64,000 nucleotides of DNA. Origin: Pipra filicauda. Its lineage: Eukaryota; Chordata; Aves; Passeriformes; Pipridae. The stretch lies in contig NW_024104903.1 of NCBI RefSeq assembly GCF_003945595.2, positions 60,219 through 124,218 of the forward strand. Reading direction: 5' to 3'. The first letter of the stretch is position 1. Each line of letters begins with the position of its first letter. Shown piece by piece: positions 11,264 through 22,400 of the stretch. The position numbers were made by a program, and so were the translations under genes. A model generated the notes under the pieces. It worked only from the letters and a program-made list of their open reading frames with translations. It was not told the origin of the DNA and did no database searches.

Positions 11264-14200
11264 GTGTTATTTTATCCTCTGCGTGGCTGCGTGGTGTGGG
11301 ACGTGGGGAGGAGCTGCTGGATGCATCCATGGCAGCAGGAATAAAAGTGGAGGCTGCAAGTGGAAGGGAATAATGCTGGAATATGCTCAAATTGCTTTGC
11401 ATTCACTTCAGGAAGCCTCTCCCCAGATTTTATTTTTCTGCATTGGCAGAAATGTCATTTTTGTGACTCTGTTTCAGAATAAACTCTATTTAACTTGTTT
11501 TCAGTTCCTCTTGTGGGTCAGCTGCCCAAAGAGAAGTTGGGCTCCCCAGCAAACAGAGGGGACAGGGCAGGACTCCACAGGAAGGGACCTCGAGCATTAA
11601 GTTTTCTTTAAACTGATGGAAGATCTTCCAGTGGAAATTGCTTTATAGGCATTAAGGATTATCCTGAAAGGGGAGAAAAGCATCTTGCATGGTGCTTAAA
11701 GGCAGGAAAGCCAGATGTGTGTCCGCTGGAGTCTGGAAATTCCAGCCTCATCTGCGACAAAATATGAATTTGGAAAATGAATCTTTTAGGTTTGCCAGTC
11801 AGGTGTCCCAGCGTGGGTAAAATGGAAGGGATTCATCACCCTGCCCTGCTCTTCCCTGTGGATAATCTTGGGAATGAGAGATTTCCTCACTCAAACCCTT
11901 CCAAAGGGAGCCAGGGGAGGATGAGTTGCTTTCTCCCGAGGCAGCTCTTCCCAGGGATCACTCCAAGGAAGATCTCCCAGGATAATTAGTTGGCTGCAGC
12001 TGACCCAGCTGGTTTTCCCTCTGTAGACTCGTGTCACAGGGAGAGCAGCTGCATGTTCTGCTCCCTCTGATGGGCATTTCCTCAGAAACAGCCACATCTT
12101 TGTTCTTTTGAACAGGTTTTCAAAGGAAACTTGACCTCAAGACCAGCTCACCCGCACCTGCTCTCACCCCTTCCTCCCATCCATATCCCACCTCCAGCTC
12201 TGCACTCCTGGCTGTTTTCTCTCCTAGGTTTCCTATTTGGCTTCTTCATCCAGTCTTAGTCCTGTTTTTTCCACCCAACCTCTATTTTCTTGCTACAGCC
12301 TCAGCTCAGTGTTTTCTCCTCGGTGGAAATCCAAGGTTGGCCGAGAATACTCCATCTTTAGCCCTGAGACTCTTCCATCTCCTTGTGGTTTTTATCATCC
12401 CCCAGCTGAGCTGGTTCCACCCTTCTGTCAGATTTACCCTCTTCCCTTTTCTTCTCCTCCTGCCACATTTAGAGATATTCAAGTGACAGGCAGATGTGAA
12501 CACCCCACACGAGCCAAGAGCTGTTCTGTGGCCCTTGGGTGGCCAAATTCTGCCCCACACACAGATCACAGCGTGGCAACAGCTGAACTATTTGGAATAA
12601 TCCTCAGCCTTTGCTATCCATGGGTTTAGGATTCCTTAGGGACTGGGAAAGGGCAAGATGGGGTTATTAAGGCCCCAGGTCTCGTTGTGCTGAGCTTGTG
12701 AGTTCAGGCCAGCTCTTGGCAACCAGGTTTAAAATAAATCGTGTTTAGTGGTGCCTGAACTTGGCAGGTGCCTCTGTATTGGGTTGGGAAGGAACCTGGC
12801 ATGGCCAAAGGGATGGAGGCACGTGGGACACACCCTGCTTCTTGCCTGATTTCTCCCTGATCCCACAGATTCCAGTCCCTACTGCCCAGCAACATGACCC
12901 CCCGTGTGTGGGGCCAAAGCTGACCCATGTCTCGAGGTCCTTGTCTGGAGGTGGGAGCTCAGCTGCCCTGAGGCACAGGAGGTCCTAAAAAACATGAAGG
13001 CTCTCTTAGATACCCCTCCCTGGGAGGGTTGGGCAAGAGGAGACTCTCTGCCAACCTCCCTGAGAAATCCTGAGGTGCCACCTCCTGCTCAGGGGCTGGT
13101 TCCTAATCCCACATCCCTCCACCCAAGCTTTCCGTTGGATCCCGTGGCTTCATCCTCCTGGCATGGGAGTGTCGAGCTGCCCAGCACAGCTACCTGGGAT
13201 GCCTGGAGGGCTCTTGGGAAGGAGATGGGAGTCTCATTCAAATACCTGGGATTGCTCCTGGGAGGGAACTGCCTCTCTCTCCCTGTGGATTATATAAGAG
13301 CTCAGTTTTCAGGGCTCTGAGTCAAGACCTGGATCAGCCAAGGAGGCCTTGCTCTGCCTAAATTAGGAGGTGCTTTAACTTTGGTCCTTCCTCTCCTTCA
13401 CTTGGGGTTTTATCACCGTTGGTTTTGAAGGATCTGTGCTGCCTTCTGCTCTCCTTGAATAATTTGGGTGTCTTTCCCCTCACAACATGAAATTTCTCCC
13501 CTTTTCCCCATTTATCTGCATAGATCCAACCAACACCTGGCAACTCAATGACAAAGCAGGAGATGAGATGGATGCAAAAGATCAAAACAAGGCCTAAAAA
13601 AGCTTCTGGAAGCCATGGAAAGCGACAAAAGCAACCCTTCTCCAAAATTTACTGCTGCTCTGCTGTCACACAGCCAAGTGATGGCTCCAATTTAAGGTCC
13701 ATCGCCAGCTCATGGCTCCAATTTGAGGTCCATTTTAATTTTCCCAAATGGATGAGATGAGATGACTCTACAGAGGTGACTCACAATCCTTGGGGGTTTT
13801 ATTGTTTCCAGTCTTCCTCAATCTTGCTCCTCACTTGGTGGCCCTGGTGTGCCTGCAGGATCCTTTCTGGATCCTTCAGTGATGCTTTTGTGGTTCATAA
13901 TCAGTCCTCTTTGAGAAAGAAACCTCTCTTCCCACTCTCCAGACACCGGGAAGAGGGAATATCCCAGTGTTAGGACACCAAGGAAGACATTAATGTCCTG
14001 GAAACGGCTCCCAGATGAATTTTTGACACAGAAAAGCTCATTTCCAACCCAAATTTCTCCCCTTGGATGCGCTCGGGGAGTTTTAACATCACCACTCCTT
14101 CAAATCTAACTCGATCCTATTGCAGGAAAGATCATGCAGGAATAAAATGGATGTTGGGAAACTCAAAAAGACATTTCAAGGCCAGCTTGGACAGGCCTTG

Positions 14201-15237
14201 GAGCAACCCGGTCTAGTGGGAGGTGGATGAGATGATCTTGAAAGTCCCTTCCAAACCAACCCAGCCTATGATTCTCTGAAAGCCATCATGAGTCTATGGG
14301 ATAAAACAGGACCAAAAATAAGGGGGAAATGGTTTCTTCCTTGTACCCTCATTGCAAAATCCCATCAAGAAGCCACACCCACTAATTAAGAAGGAAAACC
14401 TGTTTATGACACCCTCGGTTATAAAGCTGCCCTCTGAGGAGTACGAGCCTGGATTTGATCATCACCAGGTCCTTGTTGACCTCACCAGCCTCCAAACCCC
14501 AGAGTGGGAATGTACAGTTTGACATCAGGCTTGAACAACCCTGGAATTCACCCCCCGATGACGCCATTCCGGGAGCAGATCAGGACTCAGACACTCACAT
14601 GGATAAGGAAATCATCCAGTGTTGGGATGATTCATATTAGAGATGGATAAAAATACCCTCCTGGTGGCTGCATCCAGGGAATTTCTGAAGTTATTCCATA
14701 ATTGCCCGAAAAAGGAGGGTTTGACAATATTTTCTTTCGCACTTTCTGCTCTGCCTGCTGTCCAGGAGTGATTTTATTTTGGAAGAAGCTCTGTTGGGAT
14801 GGCAACTCATGATGCATGTTGTATCAGGGTCCTCTTTCCCAGACTGTCAGAAACAGATTTTAAGAAATTCAGAGGAGAGGAGCAACACAGAGGAATAAAA
14901 GAAAAGGGTTGATTGGAGAGGAGAGAGATTGAAAAAGAGACAGTTTGAGAGATGGCTCTTTGCAGAGCAGAGCTGCAACTCCAGGGAGCCAATTTGTGGT
15001 TTCATAAATGGAAGTCTAATTTCAAGAAGCTGTTGGCTTTCTGTTGGAGAAAATCAGCTCCTCTGAAGGATCCTTGGAAGAGGAGCCAGACTTGATTAAA
15101 TAACAAGTGCCCGGGGTATTTGAGGATTACGAGAGAGAGAAGAGGGATTAACGGGAGGGGAATTGATAAAGGAATGAAGAGTGACATGGAAATTGGAGGC
15201 AAATCTTCTGTTTAACTAACCATTAGCTAATTTAATG
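11264..15237. other. Intergenic region between gene 2 and gene 3
   Basis: No Ly6 exon or other gene is supported. TATA-like strings occur at about 13288 (TATATAAG) and 14420 (TTATAAAG), but neither is followed by a coding exon. One CR1 tail lies at 14172-14282. The rest is unclassified mixed sequence. Confidence 0.6.
14172..14282 (+). mobile_element. CR1 3' end fragment
   Basis: Forward CR1 tail: CAAGGCCAGCTTGGACAGG, GGTCTAGTGGGAGGTGG, GATGATCTTGAAAGTCCCTT, CCAACCCAGCCTATGATTCT. Confidence 0.82.
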
Positions 15238-15300
15238 TGCTGTAAAACACACTGATTTTATTTGAGGTGCTGTAAAACATACTGATTTTATTTGAGGTAA
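15238..15300. repeat. 30-bp tandem duplication shared with gene 2 intron 1
   Basis: A unit containing ACTGATTTTATTTGAGGT occurs twice in tandem, and the same sequence with its flank (GAGGTAARCCAGCT) occurs once near 7600 in gene 2 intron 1. The origin is either a dispersed repeat or a relic of the gene duplication. Confidence 0.6.
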
Positions 15301-15561
15301 GCCAGCTGAGAGCCTGAGGCCGGTGCTGGTGAATAACTAAGGGAAAGGAACGGTACAAACCCTGATCCATCACTATCCAAAGGGCTTGGAAAAAGTCATG
15401 GCTAGGACTGTATCCCTGTGCCTCCAGGCTCTGTTGCTGCATCAGAGCAGCGAGCAAAGTGAGAAACTCCGAGGAGAAAAGAGCAGATCCCAATTTCCCA
15501 TCGCTCCCAAGACCAGAAGGGCAAGAAATGTGTCACCAAAAGGGTTTTTCTCCTCCCCGAG

Positions 15562-15965
15562 GTGCCGCAGCCTGGAATTGCTCAGACTTTTAGGAATTTA
15601 ATCTTAATATCCCTTAGCATCCCTTTTTGTACAGATCTCCCATGTTTTCACCACAGGACGTATAAACCATCACATATTGGCATCACATTCCAAACGGATT
15701 TAAGGACAGGCTTTTACACCTTTCTAGCCCGGTGTAAATCAAGAATAAGAGGTTGCAGCTTTCTGGCCTAAAAGAGGGACAACAGAAAACATGGAGGTAA
15801 CTTGTTTGATCCCTCTCACGCATCTGGGGTCCCATCTGAGACCCCAATAACCAACTTTTGATCAAAACTGTCGATCTTTCAGCCCACCAAAGAGGGTCTG
15901 TTGCCTTTTCCAGCTATAAACTCGCTGTTACAGTTAAACTGTGTCCGGAAGAACTCTTAAAAGGT
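15562..15965. repeat. Duplicated block upstream of gene 3 (copy 1)
   Basis: Sub-block A (15562-15670, GGAATTGCTCAGACTTTTAG to CGTATAAACC) and sub-block B (15683-15965, AAGGACAGGCTTTTACACC to GTGTCCGGAAGAACTCTTA) recur in the intron downstream of exon 1 in reversed order. I do not recognise the sequence. An LTR-type or other dispersed repeat is possible. Confidence 0.8.
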
Positions 15966-15992
15966 TCCGAGAGCTCCAGCCTGGAAAACTCC

Positions 15993-16016
15993 CACGTGAA
16001 ACATCCCCCGCACGTG
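15993..16016. promoter_or_regulatory. Paired CACGTG E-boxes before gene 3
   Basis: CACGTG at 15993-15998 and 16011-16016 are arranged as mirror halves (CCCACGTG and CACGTGGG) 52-75 bp before the TATA box. They could bind bHLH-ZIP factors such as USF. This is motif evidence only. Confidence 0.4.
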
Positions 16017-16067
16017 GGCTGAGTCTGTGTCCACCTGTGGGAACCTGTAAAACTGCTGTTGCAGAGG

Positions 16068-16074
16068 TATAAAA
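16068..16074 (+). promoter_or_regulatory. TATA box of gene 3
   Basis: TATAAAA sits 49 bp before the last base ahead of the ATG, in the context GAGGTATAAAACCTGCCC. This context is identical to gene 2 over 21 bp although the neighbouring sequence differs. Confidence 0.75.
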
Positions 16075-16122
16075 CCTGCCCTCCAAACACCTTCCCAGTG
16101 CAGCTGAGAGCATCTGCTGGAG

Positions 16123-16174
16123 ATGAGGACTCCTCTCGTCACCCTGCTGGTTGCTGTCCTGTGTGTGCAACAAG
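16123..16174 (+). CDS. Exon 1 (signal peptide) of gene 3
   Basis: ATG with G at -3, 17 codons plus one base, donor GTGAGC at 16175. It lies 49 bp after the TATA box. Confidence 0.9.
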
Positions 16175-19100
16175 GTGAGCCTCAGCTGCTGCTTCTGGCT
16201 AAGATCAGGGGCAGGGAGAAGGGGAGGGCAAATTTTTCAGGCGGCAAAAAATTTAGAGGGTTGTCCCCAGTTTTGTTGTCGCCAACGTCCTTTGGTACCT
16301 CGATTGATTTGAGCACCTTCTGTGCTCCAACTTGATGCAGAAATAAGGTCTTGATAAATTAATCTTTGGATGCCAGGTTAAATCCACTCAGTGGTCTATG
16401 GGATCTTCCCAAAAGCTGCAAGCTGGAAGTGCCAGAAAGCCTAAAAACCTGTAATTTTTTAAATGAATACCGGTTTTTGGGTACTTTTAGAGACTTTTCT
16501 CTACTGCTGCTTCCTCCACTGTGGTGATCCACGTGGTTTGCCAAGTGTCTTCCACCCTAGGAAGTGCAACACTGGGAATTTTATAGATTAAATCAGAGGC
16601 AGAGCTGAAAGAACTTCTCTGTGCCCGTGTCATGTTAAAGGCATCCTTCTCCCAAAGGGAAGTCTGAGGTGCTGGGAATGCACCTCCTCCTTCTGGGACT
16701 GTTCCATGTGTTGCTCCATTGCTCCTGGCACGTAGGAATAATGACCAGATTGCCAATATCTGCCCCACACCTGATGGTTTCCCAGAAACCACGATACATA
16801 TCTAGCAGGCCTTGAGAAAGAGGTACCTCATTAATTCCTGTTCCCTGATGCATCAACCCCCTCACTCCCATGTTTTTGGGATGGATGGCTTTGAAGCGCT
16901 CCTGGAAGAGCGGGAGCTCTGGCCGGTCTTGGGGTGGGAAAATGACTATTTATTATTTAAAAAAAGAAAGGATTTTGTGCCCCTAATTCCTGAATGAAAC
17001 TACAGAACGGAGAAAAGAGGGTAATTTTCAAAACAACATCCTCAGTGTGAGCCAGGATAAAATGGAAAGCTCAGGGATGCCAGGCTCTGGAAGCACACGT
17101 TCCTGGGGGGATTCCTTACTGGTGTAGGGTTGATGATGTTTTATATTGTCATCAGATCCCAAATGAATTTAAGGACAGGCTTTTACACCTTTCTAGCCCA
17201 GTGTAGATCGAGAATAAGAGGTTGCAGCTTTCCGGCCTAAAAGAGGGACAACAGAAAACCTGGAGGTAACTTGTTTGATACTTCTCTGGGGTCCCATCCA
17301 AGATCCCAATATCCAACTTTTGATCAAAACTGTCGATCTTTCAGCCCACCAAAGAGGGTCTGTTGCCTTTTCCATCTATAAACTCACTGTTACAGTTAAA
17401 CTGTGTCCAGAAGAAATCTTAAAAGGTCACGATCCTTCCCACACAATCACAGAATCCTTAAGGTTGGAAAAGACCTCCAAGATCATCAAGTTCTTGCTGT
17501 CGGACAAAACCAGGCAGATGTTTTTTTAAAGTATCTTTGAAAGTTTCCAGCAAGGAAGATTTCATGGCCTGGAATTGCTCAGACTTTTAGGAATCTTAAT
17601 ATCCCTTAGCATCCCTTTTTGTGCAGATCTCCTGTGTTTTCACCACAGGACGTATAAACCAGTTTATTATTTTCTCCTCCCCTGCTTCCTTTTTCCTTGC
17701 AGGAAGGTGGTTATTGTGCCTTTCCTCAACATATTCTCATTTCTAATAAACACTCTAAAGGCTTCCAACCTTTTCCACGAGGTCACATTTCCAAAACTCC
17801 AGTCAGACCCTTTCTCCTCCCTCTCCTCTGGGCTCTCTCCAAATGCCCTGCATAGTTTTTGAAGTGCCGCAGACAGATTTGGGCATGGGGTTCGGTCGCT
17901 GGTGTTCCAGCTGAGGCTTTGCCAGGGTGGAAAGGCCACTTTGCATATCTTGCACATGACATTGTGCCTGTGTTCCCTTCCATCCCTGGAATGTGACACT
18001 GTTGACTCCTGCTGTTTGCACTGCGGTTCTTGATCGTCGCCGAACCACTCGTTCATCATCCGACGTTCAAGTGTCTAATTTTTATCCAAGTGTGATTTAT
18101 TTGTCTTTGTTGAACTTCATTCACTGCTTGTTGCCTTTTTTTCTCTGCTCTTTTATTACATCCATCTGTCAAAATCAGTTGGAATCATAGAATCTTGGAA
18201 TTATGGGATCATAGAGTCACAGAATCACAGAACGGCCTGATTTGGAAGGGACCTTAAAGATCATCTCATTCCAATGCCCCTGCCATGGGCAGGGACACTT
18301 TCCCCCAGACCAGGTTGCCCCAAGTCCTTCCCAGCCTGGCCTTGGACACTTCCAGGGATGGGGCAGCCACAGCTTCTCTGGGCAATCTGTGCCAGGGCCT
18401 CCCCACCCTCACAGTAAAGAATTTCTTCCTAATATCCAATCTAAGCTTATTCTTATTTTGAAGCCATTCCCCCTTGTCCTGTCACTTGTTTCTCCATGTT
18501 TCTTGTAGCTCCTTCAGGTGCAGGAAGGTCACAATCAGGTCACCCTGAAACCTTTACTTCTCCAGGCTGAACAAACCCACCTCTCACAGTCTTTCCTCCC
18601 AGCAGAGCTGCTCCATCCCTCTGATCATCCTGGTGCCTCCTCTGGACTCTCTGCAGCAGCTCCATGTCCTTCCTGTGCTGTTCCCCAGGGCTGGAGGAAG
18701 CTCTGCAGGAGGGGTCTCAGCTTAGAGGGGGTTGGAGGGACAGAGTCCCCTCCCTTGCCCTGCTGCCCACACTGCTTTGGATGCTGCCCAAGATTCCTTG
18801 GCTCTGCTTCCAGCACTTACAGAACTCTACCCACAGTGTCTTCTCACCTTTGTTGTCCTTGGCACCATCTGAAAACATGATGTTCATCCTCCATCCCATC
18901 CCTTCTGTCACCAGGGATGATGCTGGACAGACCTGAGCCCACAGCAGAGCTTTGGAGCTGCATTGCTCAAATTGGTTTGACCACTCATCATCATGAACTA
19001 CCCTGTGAGAGGGTTTCCATGCCTGGCTTTGCACCCATTCTATGGCATTTTCACTGCCTTGTCTTTCCTGGTCTTGCTCAAAACATCACTCAAGACTGTG

Positions 19101-21679
19101 CCAAAAATTTGGCAAAACCTCACTGATTGTCCTCTACTCTGCCCATGAAAATTCAACTTTTAGTGCCAACCAAAGCAAAAAAGACAAACATTGTTCTGAC
19201 CCTTACAGGATCAACAACTGAGGACTTTTTCCTTCCCTTCCATCACAAACTTCTCATTTAATGGTCTGACCTTCGTTGTCCTTCCACATTCTCGCCGCCA
19301 ACTTCTTATCGGGCAAAGCTGCTCTCCCAGGAACGTGTCCTCTGCTTGCTTTCTGCCCTTGCCATGCTCACAGACTGCCCCCAGACTTAGCACCAACTCG
19401 TGTGGTGCTGTGTTTGCTTCCCTTCAAAAACTATCCATGTTTTTAAAGGAGCTCATCCTGTCTCCTTCCCACAAAACCACACACTTTGCTCTGGGTGATT
19501 TCGTGAGCCCAGAACTTGACCGCCACCCTAAAATCCTTCAAACCATCTGCCCAGCGGACACTTCGGTGTGTTCTCTCACCCAGACAGTGTCTTTGCTCTT
19601 TTTCCTCTTTTTCTTTACCTTCCAGAGGTCTGTCCTACCCCATTCTGGCTTTGAGGGCGAGTGTGTAAATTGTTGACAGGAAAGACAACTCATCACTGCG
19701 AGTTGACGTGAGTCACTCATTGACATGAATCCTCTACCAGAGTTGCAGATATGAATTATCTCACCAAATCTCCCTTTACCACTTCAACCAGACTTTTAGT
19801 TAAGACTTTTCCATTTATTCTCTGTTTTACACTACAACAGGACCTTGGCAGAGCATCTGGCAGCTCTCCCCAGACTTCTTAGAACTGAGGTTAGGCCAGG
19901 TCAGGGAGTGATGTCCGACTACAAAAAAGGAGATGTGACAGCAGTGTTTGAGCCAGGAAAGACAAGCAGGACACTGGGCATTGTCCACCTCCTCCAAACA
20001 CCCCAGACACCCTCAAATTCTCCCTGCCAAGCCCTGCCTGGTGTTGCCCAGGAGAAACCACTGGGCAGGAACTGGCAACTCACGTGGCAGAGCCGTCAGG
20101 ATGGAGACGCTATTTATTGCTCGGCAATAATCTCCAGCATAAAAGCCCCCAAATCCTCAAATTCCACTCACATCTCCTGCTCCCAGAGATTGCAAACAGA
20201 TCAATAACACTCCTCAGCCTGAGACACAAGAGACAGAGAAGGATTTAGCACAACTGCCACGGGTCAAGGGATAAAGAAATCAGCGGTCACCCACACACAA
20301 ACATTCATCAGCAAGGAAAACGGAGATCTCTGGGCAGCAGCTTTTGTGGTTCTCAAACCATGTAATGTGCTTTCTCTGTTTTGCTTTCTTTTCCCCAGCT
20401 TATCCATTCATGTGCTACGTCTGCCAAGAGCAGGAGTCCAACAAGGACTGTTTGACCATTTCCATGTGCTCAGAGGAGGACAAATACTGTGTGACCGTGC
20501 GGAAGGACATCAGAACAAGTACGTTCCTGAGAAGCACCTTGTTTGTTCTGGAGAGGAGCAGCCCCAGGAATGAGGCTGCTCATCATGACTTTCACCCCAG
20601 TCATGGAAACAATAGGCCTTGATCACCAGTTTTTAGGAGACATGGACCTTGTGGCTCCCTTTTGCAGTCACTCAGTGTCGATGTTGCTGCCGGGAGGTGG
20701 GAAATGCTGGAAACACGTTGAGCAGCACCAGGGAGTGAACTCAAGCCTGGGGGTCGAGTTCATGTGCATTTTTCACTCTTAGAGTTGTTTTTAGAGGTTT
20801 TTGGGGCAAAAAACTCCATGGCTGACTCCCTTGTGCCATGAACAATCCTTCAGGTCTGTGCCCTCAAAGACCTCCAGGTGCTCTCAGCCCAAATCTGAGG
20901 TCATGCAGAACATTCCCCCTAGTTTTGTGCCGTAGGAAAACCATCCTGGTGGGAAGTGACCCAGCTTGGGCATCACTTCAGGGAACTTGAACTGAAAGGC
21001 ACCCACAGGTGATAATTCCTCCAGGAACAGAAGAGACCTGGAGCCCAGGGAAGACCAGCATCATGTTGGTGGACACGCAGGGTGGACGTGGCCAGATTGA
21101 TGCTGGTCCTGAGCAGAGGACCAAGTCTTGGTTGGACTTGATAATCTTAAAGGTCTTTTTTAACTTTAACAGTCCTAGGATTCTGTGACATTGTGGCTGT
21201 CCCATCCCTGGAAGTGTTAGATGTTATTCTGAGCAACCTGGGATAGTGGAAGGTGTCCCTGCCCATGGCAGGGGAGCTGGAATTAGATGATCCTTAAGGT
21301 CCCTTCCAAACCAAACCATTCCATGATTCTATGATTCATTCCACGAAATTTGCCTTGAGCGTTAGTGCCTGCCCTTCTTTTATTCCCCAGCACCGATTTA
21401 GCCATGAAAGCAACTTAACAATGATTTTTACATCCTACTCTTCCTTTATTTCCCCCCTTCTCTTCTCCGTTAGAGCCCAACAAGCCCAAATACATCATCT
21501 CCAAGATGTGCTCTCCGACGTGTCCAGCAGCAAGTCAGCAACAAAGCTCTCAGAGGGTTTCTTGCTGTGAGAAACCCTTGTGCAACGTGAACGGAGCCAG
21601 CAGCAAGAAAAGCAGCTTTGGAGTGATGTCTCTGGCTGTCCTGGCCAGTGTCACCTACATCTTTGCACGTGGACTGTGA
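16123..21679 (+). CDS. Diverged Ly6/LY6E-like gene 3, complete (125 aa)
   Basis: Exons 16123-16174, 20399-20518 and 21474-21679 join in phase 1 to encode 125 residues. Residues 1-17 form a signal peptide (MRTPLVTLLVAVLCVQQ). The LU domain has cysteines at about 23, 26, 35, 41, 48, 70, 74, 88, 89 and 94, ending SCCEKPLCNVNGASS. The tail (about 106-121, FGVMSLAVLASVTYIF) suits a GPI signal. Compared with its neighbours it is basic and polar between cysteines 5 and 8 (RKDIRT, KPNKPKY, SQQQSSQR) and lacks the TTY motif after cysteine 5. It is therefore the most diverged of the LY6E-type copies, and its binding surface has probably changed. The exact orthologue is not recognised; another lineage-specific Ly6 is equally possible. 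Confidence 0.9.
17150..17665. repeat. Duplicated block in gene 3 intron 1 (copy 2, order B-A)
   Basis: Sub-block B' spans about 17150-17425 and A' about 17568-17662, both in the same orientation as copy 1 but with the order swapped. A CR1 fragment (17440-17515) separates them. The two copies bracket the promoter and first exon of gene 3. Confidence 0.8.
17440..17515 (-). mobile_element. Short CR1 fragment inside duplicated block
   Basis: Reads ATCACAGAATCCTTAAGGTTGG, then AAAAGACCTCCAAGATCATC, the older CR1 tail. It separates B' from A'. Confidence 0.75.
18181..18720 (-). mobile_element. CR1 LINE, longer 3' copy in gene 3 intron 1
   Basis: Starts with repeated ATCATAGAATC-type tail motifs, then GGAAGGGACCTTAAAGATCA. 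It runs through the 3' UTR into the inverted end of ORF2 (GATCATCCTGGTGCCTCC, CTGGACTCTCTGCAGCAGC). The distal boundary is uncertain. Confidence 0.85.
20399..20518 (+). CDS. Exon 2 of gene 3
   Basis: The acceptor is TTTTCCCCAG and the donor GTACGT at 20519. It is 120 bp and encodes the MCYVC motif through residue 57, cysteines 1-5. Confidence 0.92.
20519..21473 (+). other. Intron 2 of gene 3
   Basis: A 955-bp intron containing two forward CR1 tails near its 3' end. Confidence 0.85.
21128..21345 (+). mobile_element. Two CR1 3' ends in tandem
   Basis: 21128-21188 (TTGGACTTGATAATCTTAAAG to GATTCTGTGAC) is one tail. 21189-21345 (TGGCTGTCCCATCCCTGG to CCATGATTCTATGATTC) is a second, more complete one in the same orientation. 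Confidence 0.85.
21474..21679 (+). CDS. Exon 3 of gene 3
   Basis: The acceptor is CTCCGTTAG. The next AG, two bases on, would break the frame, so 21474 is the start. The stop is TGA 21677-21679. It is one codon shorter than the last exon of genes 1, 2 and LY6E. Confidence 0.92.
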
Positions 21680-21719
21680 TGGGTTGGGAAAAGCTCCCCG
21701 TGATGGCTTTGTTGGCTGA

Positions 21720-21725
21720 AATAAA
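21720..21725 (+). terminator. Poly(A) signal of gene 3
   Basis: AATAAA only 41 bp after the stop codon, followed by TTTCTGCTCTC and ATGTTTTGCGG. The 3' UTR would be very short, about 60-70 bp. Confidence 0.7.
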
Positions 21726-22244
21726 AGTGGGATAATTTCTGCTCTCAAAGATTCATGTTTTGCGGCTGAGCTTCCCCTCGGGATTTTTGAGAGAGCCTGG
21801 ATAAGTCAGGTGCTGAACTCCTATTGATTTCCTAAGCCTGCTTGAATCCAAAGTGTCCCCAGACATTCAACTCACCTAAGGAAACCTGTAAAAGATGAGC
21901 CTTTTGACATGTTCAGGCTTCCAATCGTTATTGCTCTGAAGAGATCCTTGAAGGTGTCTTTTTGTCTCTTTAAGTTTCAAAGCATTGTGAGGAATAACAG
22001 CCCACCCTGGATAAAACCCAGGGAATGGCTCTGTCAGCACAGAGGGATGATCAGGATCTTCTGTTCACAGGGAGTCTGGCGATCACACACCAGTTTATAA
22101 ACAAGGAAGAAGAGGTAAAGTTTTTTTTCTGGCAGCATTTTGTACATTTTTCCAGCCTCAGTAGGGGAGCAATTTCTGCCTCTTGGCTCTTGGTGGGGTT
22201 TTATCACGATTTGAAATGGCCATCCTTTATCACCCACGTGAGAA

Positions 22245-22400
22245 AATGGGGAAAGGCAGGGAAAAAGGGGAAAAGGCAGAGAAAAAGGGGGAAAGGCAGA
22301 GAAGAAGAAAGGTGGCTGAGAGAGGAAAGGCAGAGAAGAAGAAAGGTGGTTGAGAGAGGAAAAAGATGGGAGGGAGAAGGGAAGGGAAGAAGCAGAACAC
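22245..22400. repeat. Polypurine tract with GGCAGAGAA repeats
   Basis: Short repeats of GGGGAAAGGCAGAGAAAAAG and AAGAAAGGTGGYTGAGAGAG, almost pure purine on the + strand for about 150 bp. Confidence 0.8.

Larger units (their letters stand above)
16175..20398 (+). other. Intron 1 of gene 3
   Basis: A 4.2-kb intron with the second copy of the duplicated block (17150-17665), a short CR1 fragment and a long CR1 (18181-18720). No coding exon is supported. Confidence 0.85.

Noticed and set aside
13280..14430. TATA-like strings at about 13288 and 14420 as promoters of an extra Ly6 gene
   Set aside because: No ATG with a signal peptide and phase-1 donor follows either string, and no orphan exon 2 or 3 is found before gene 3.
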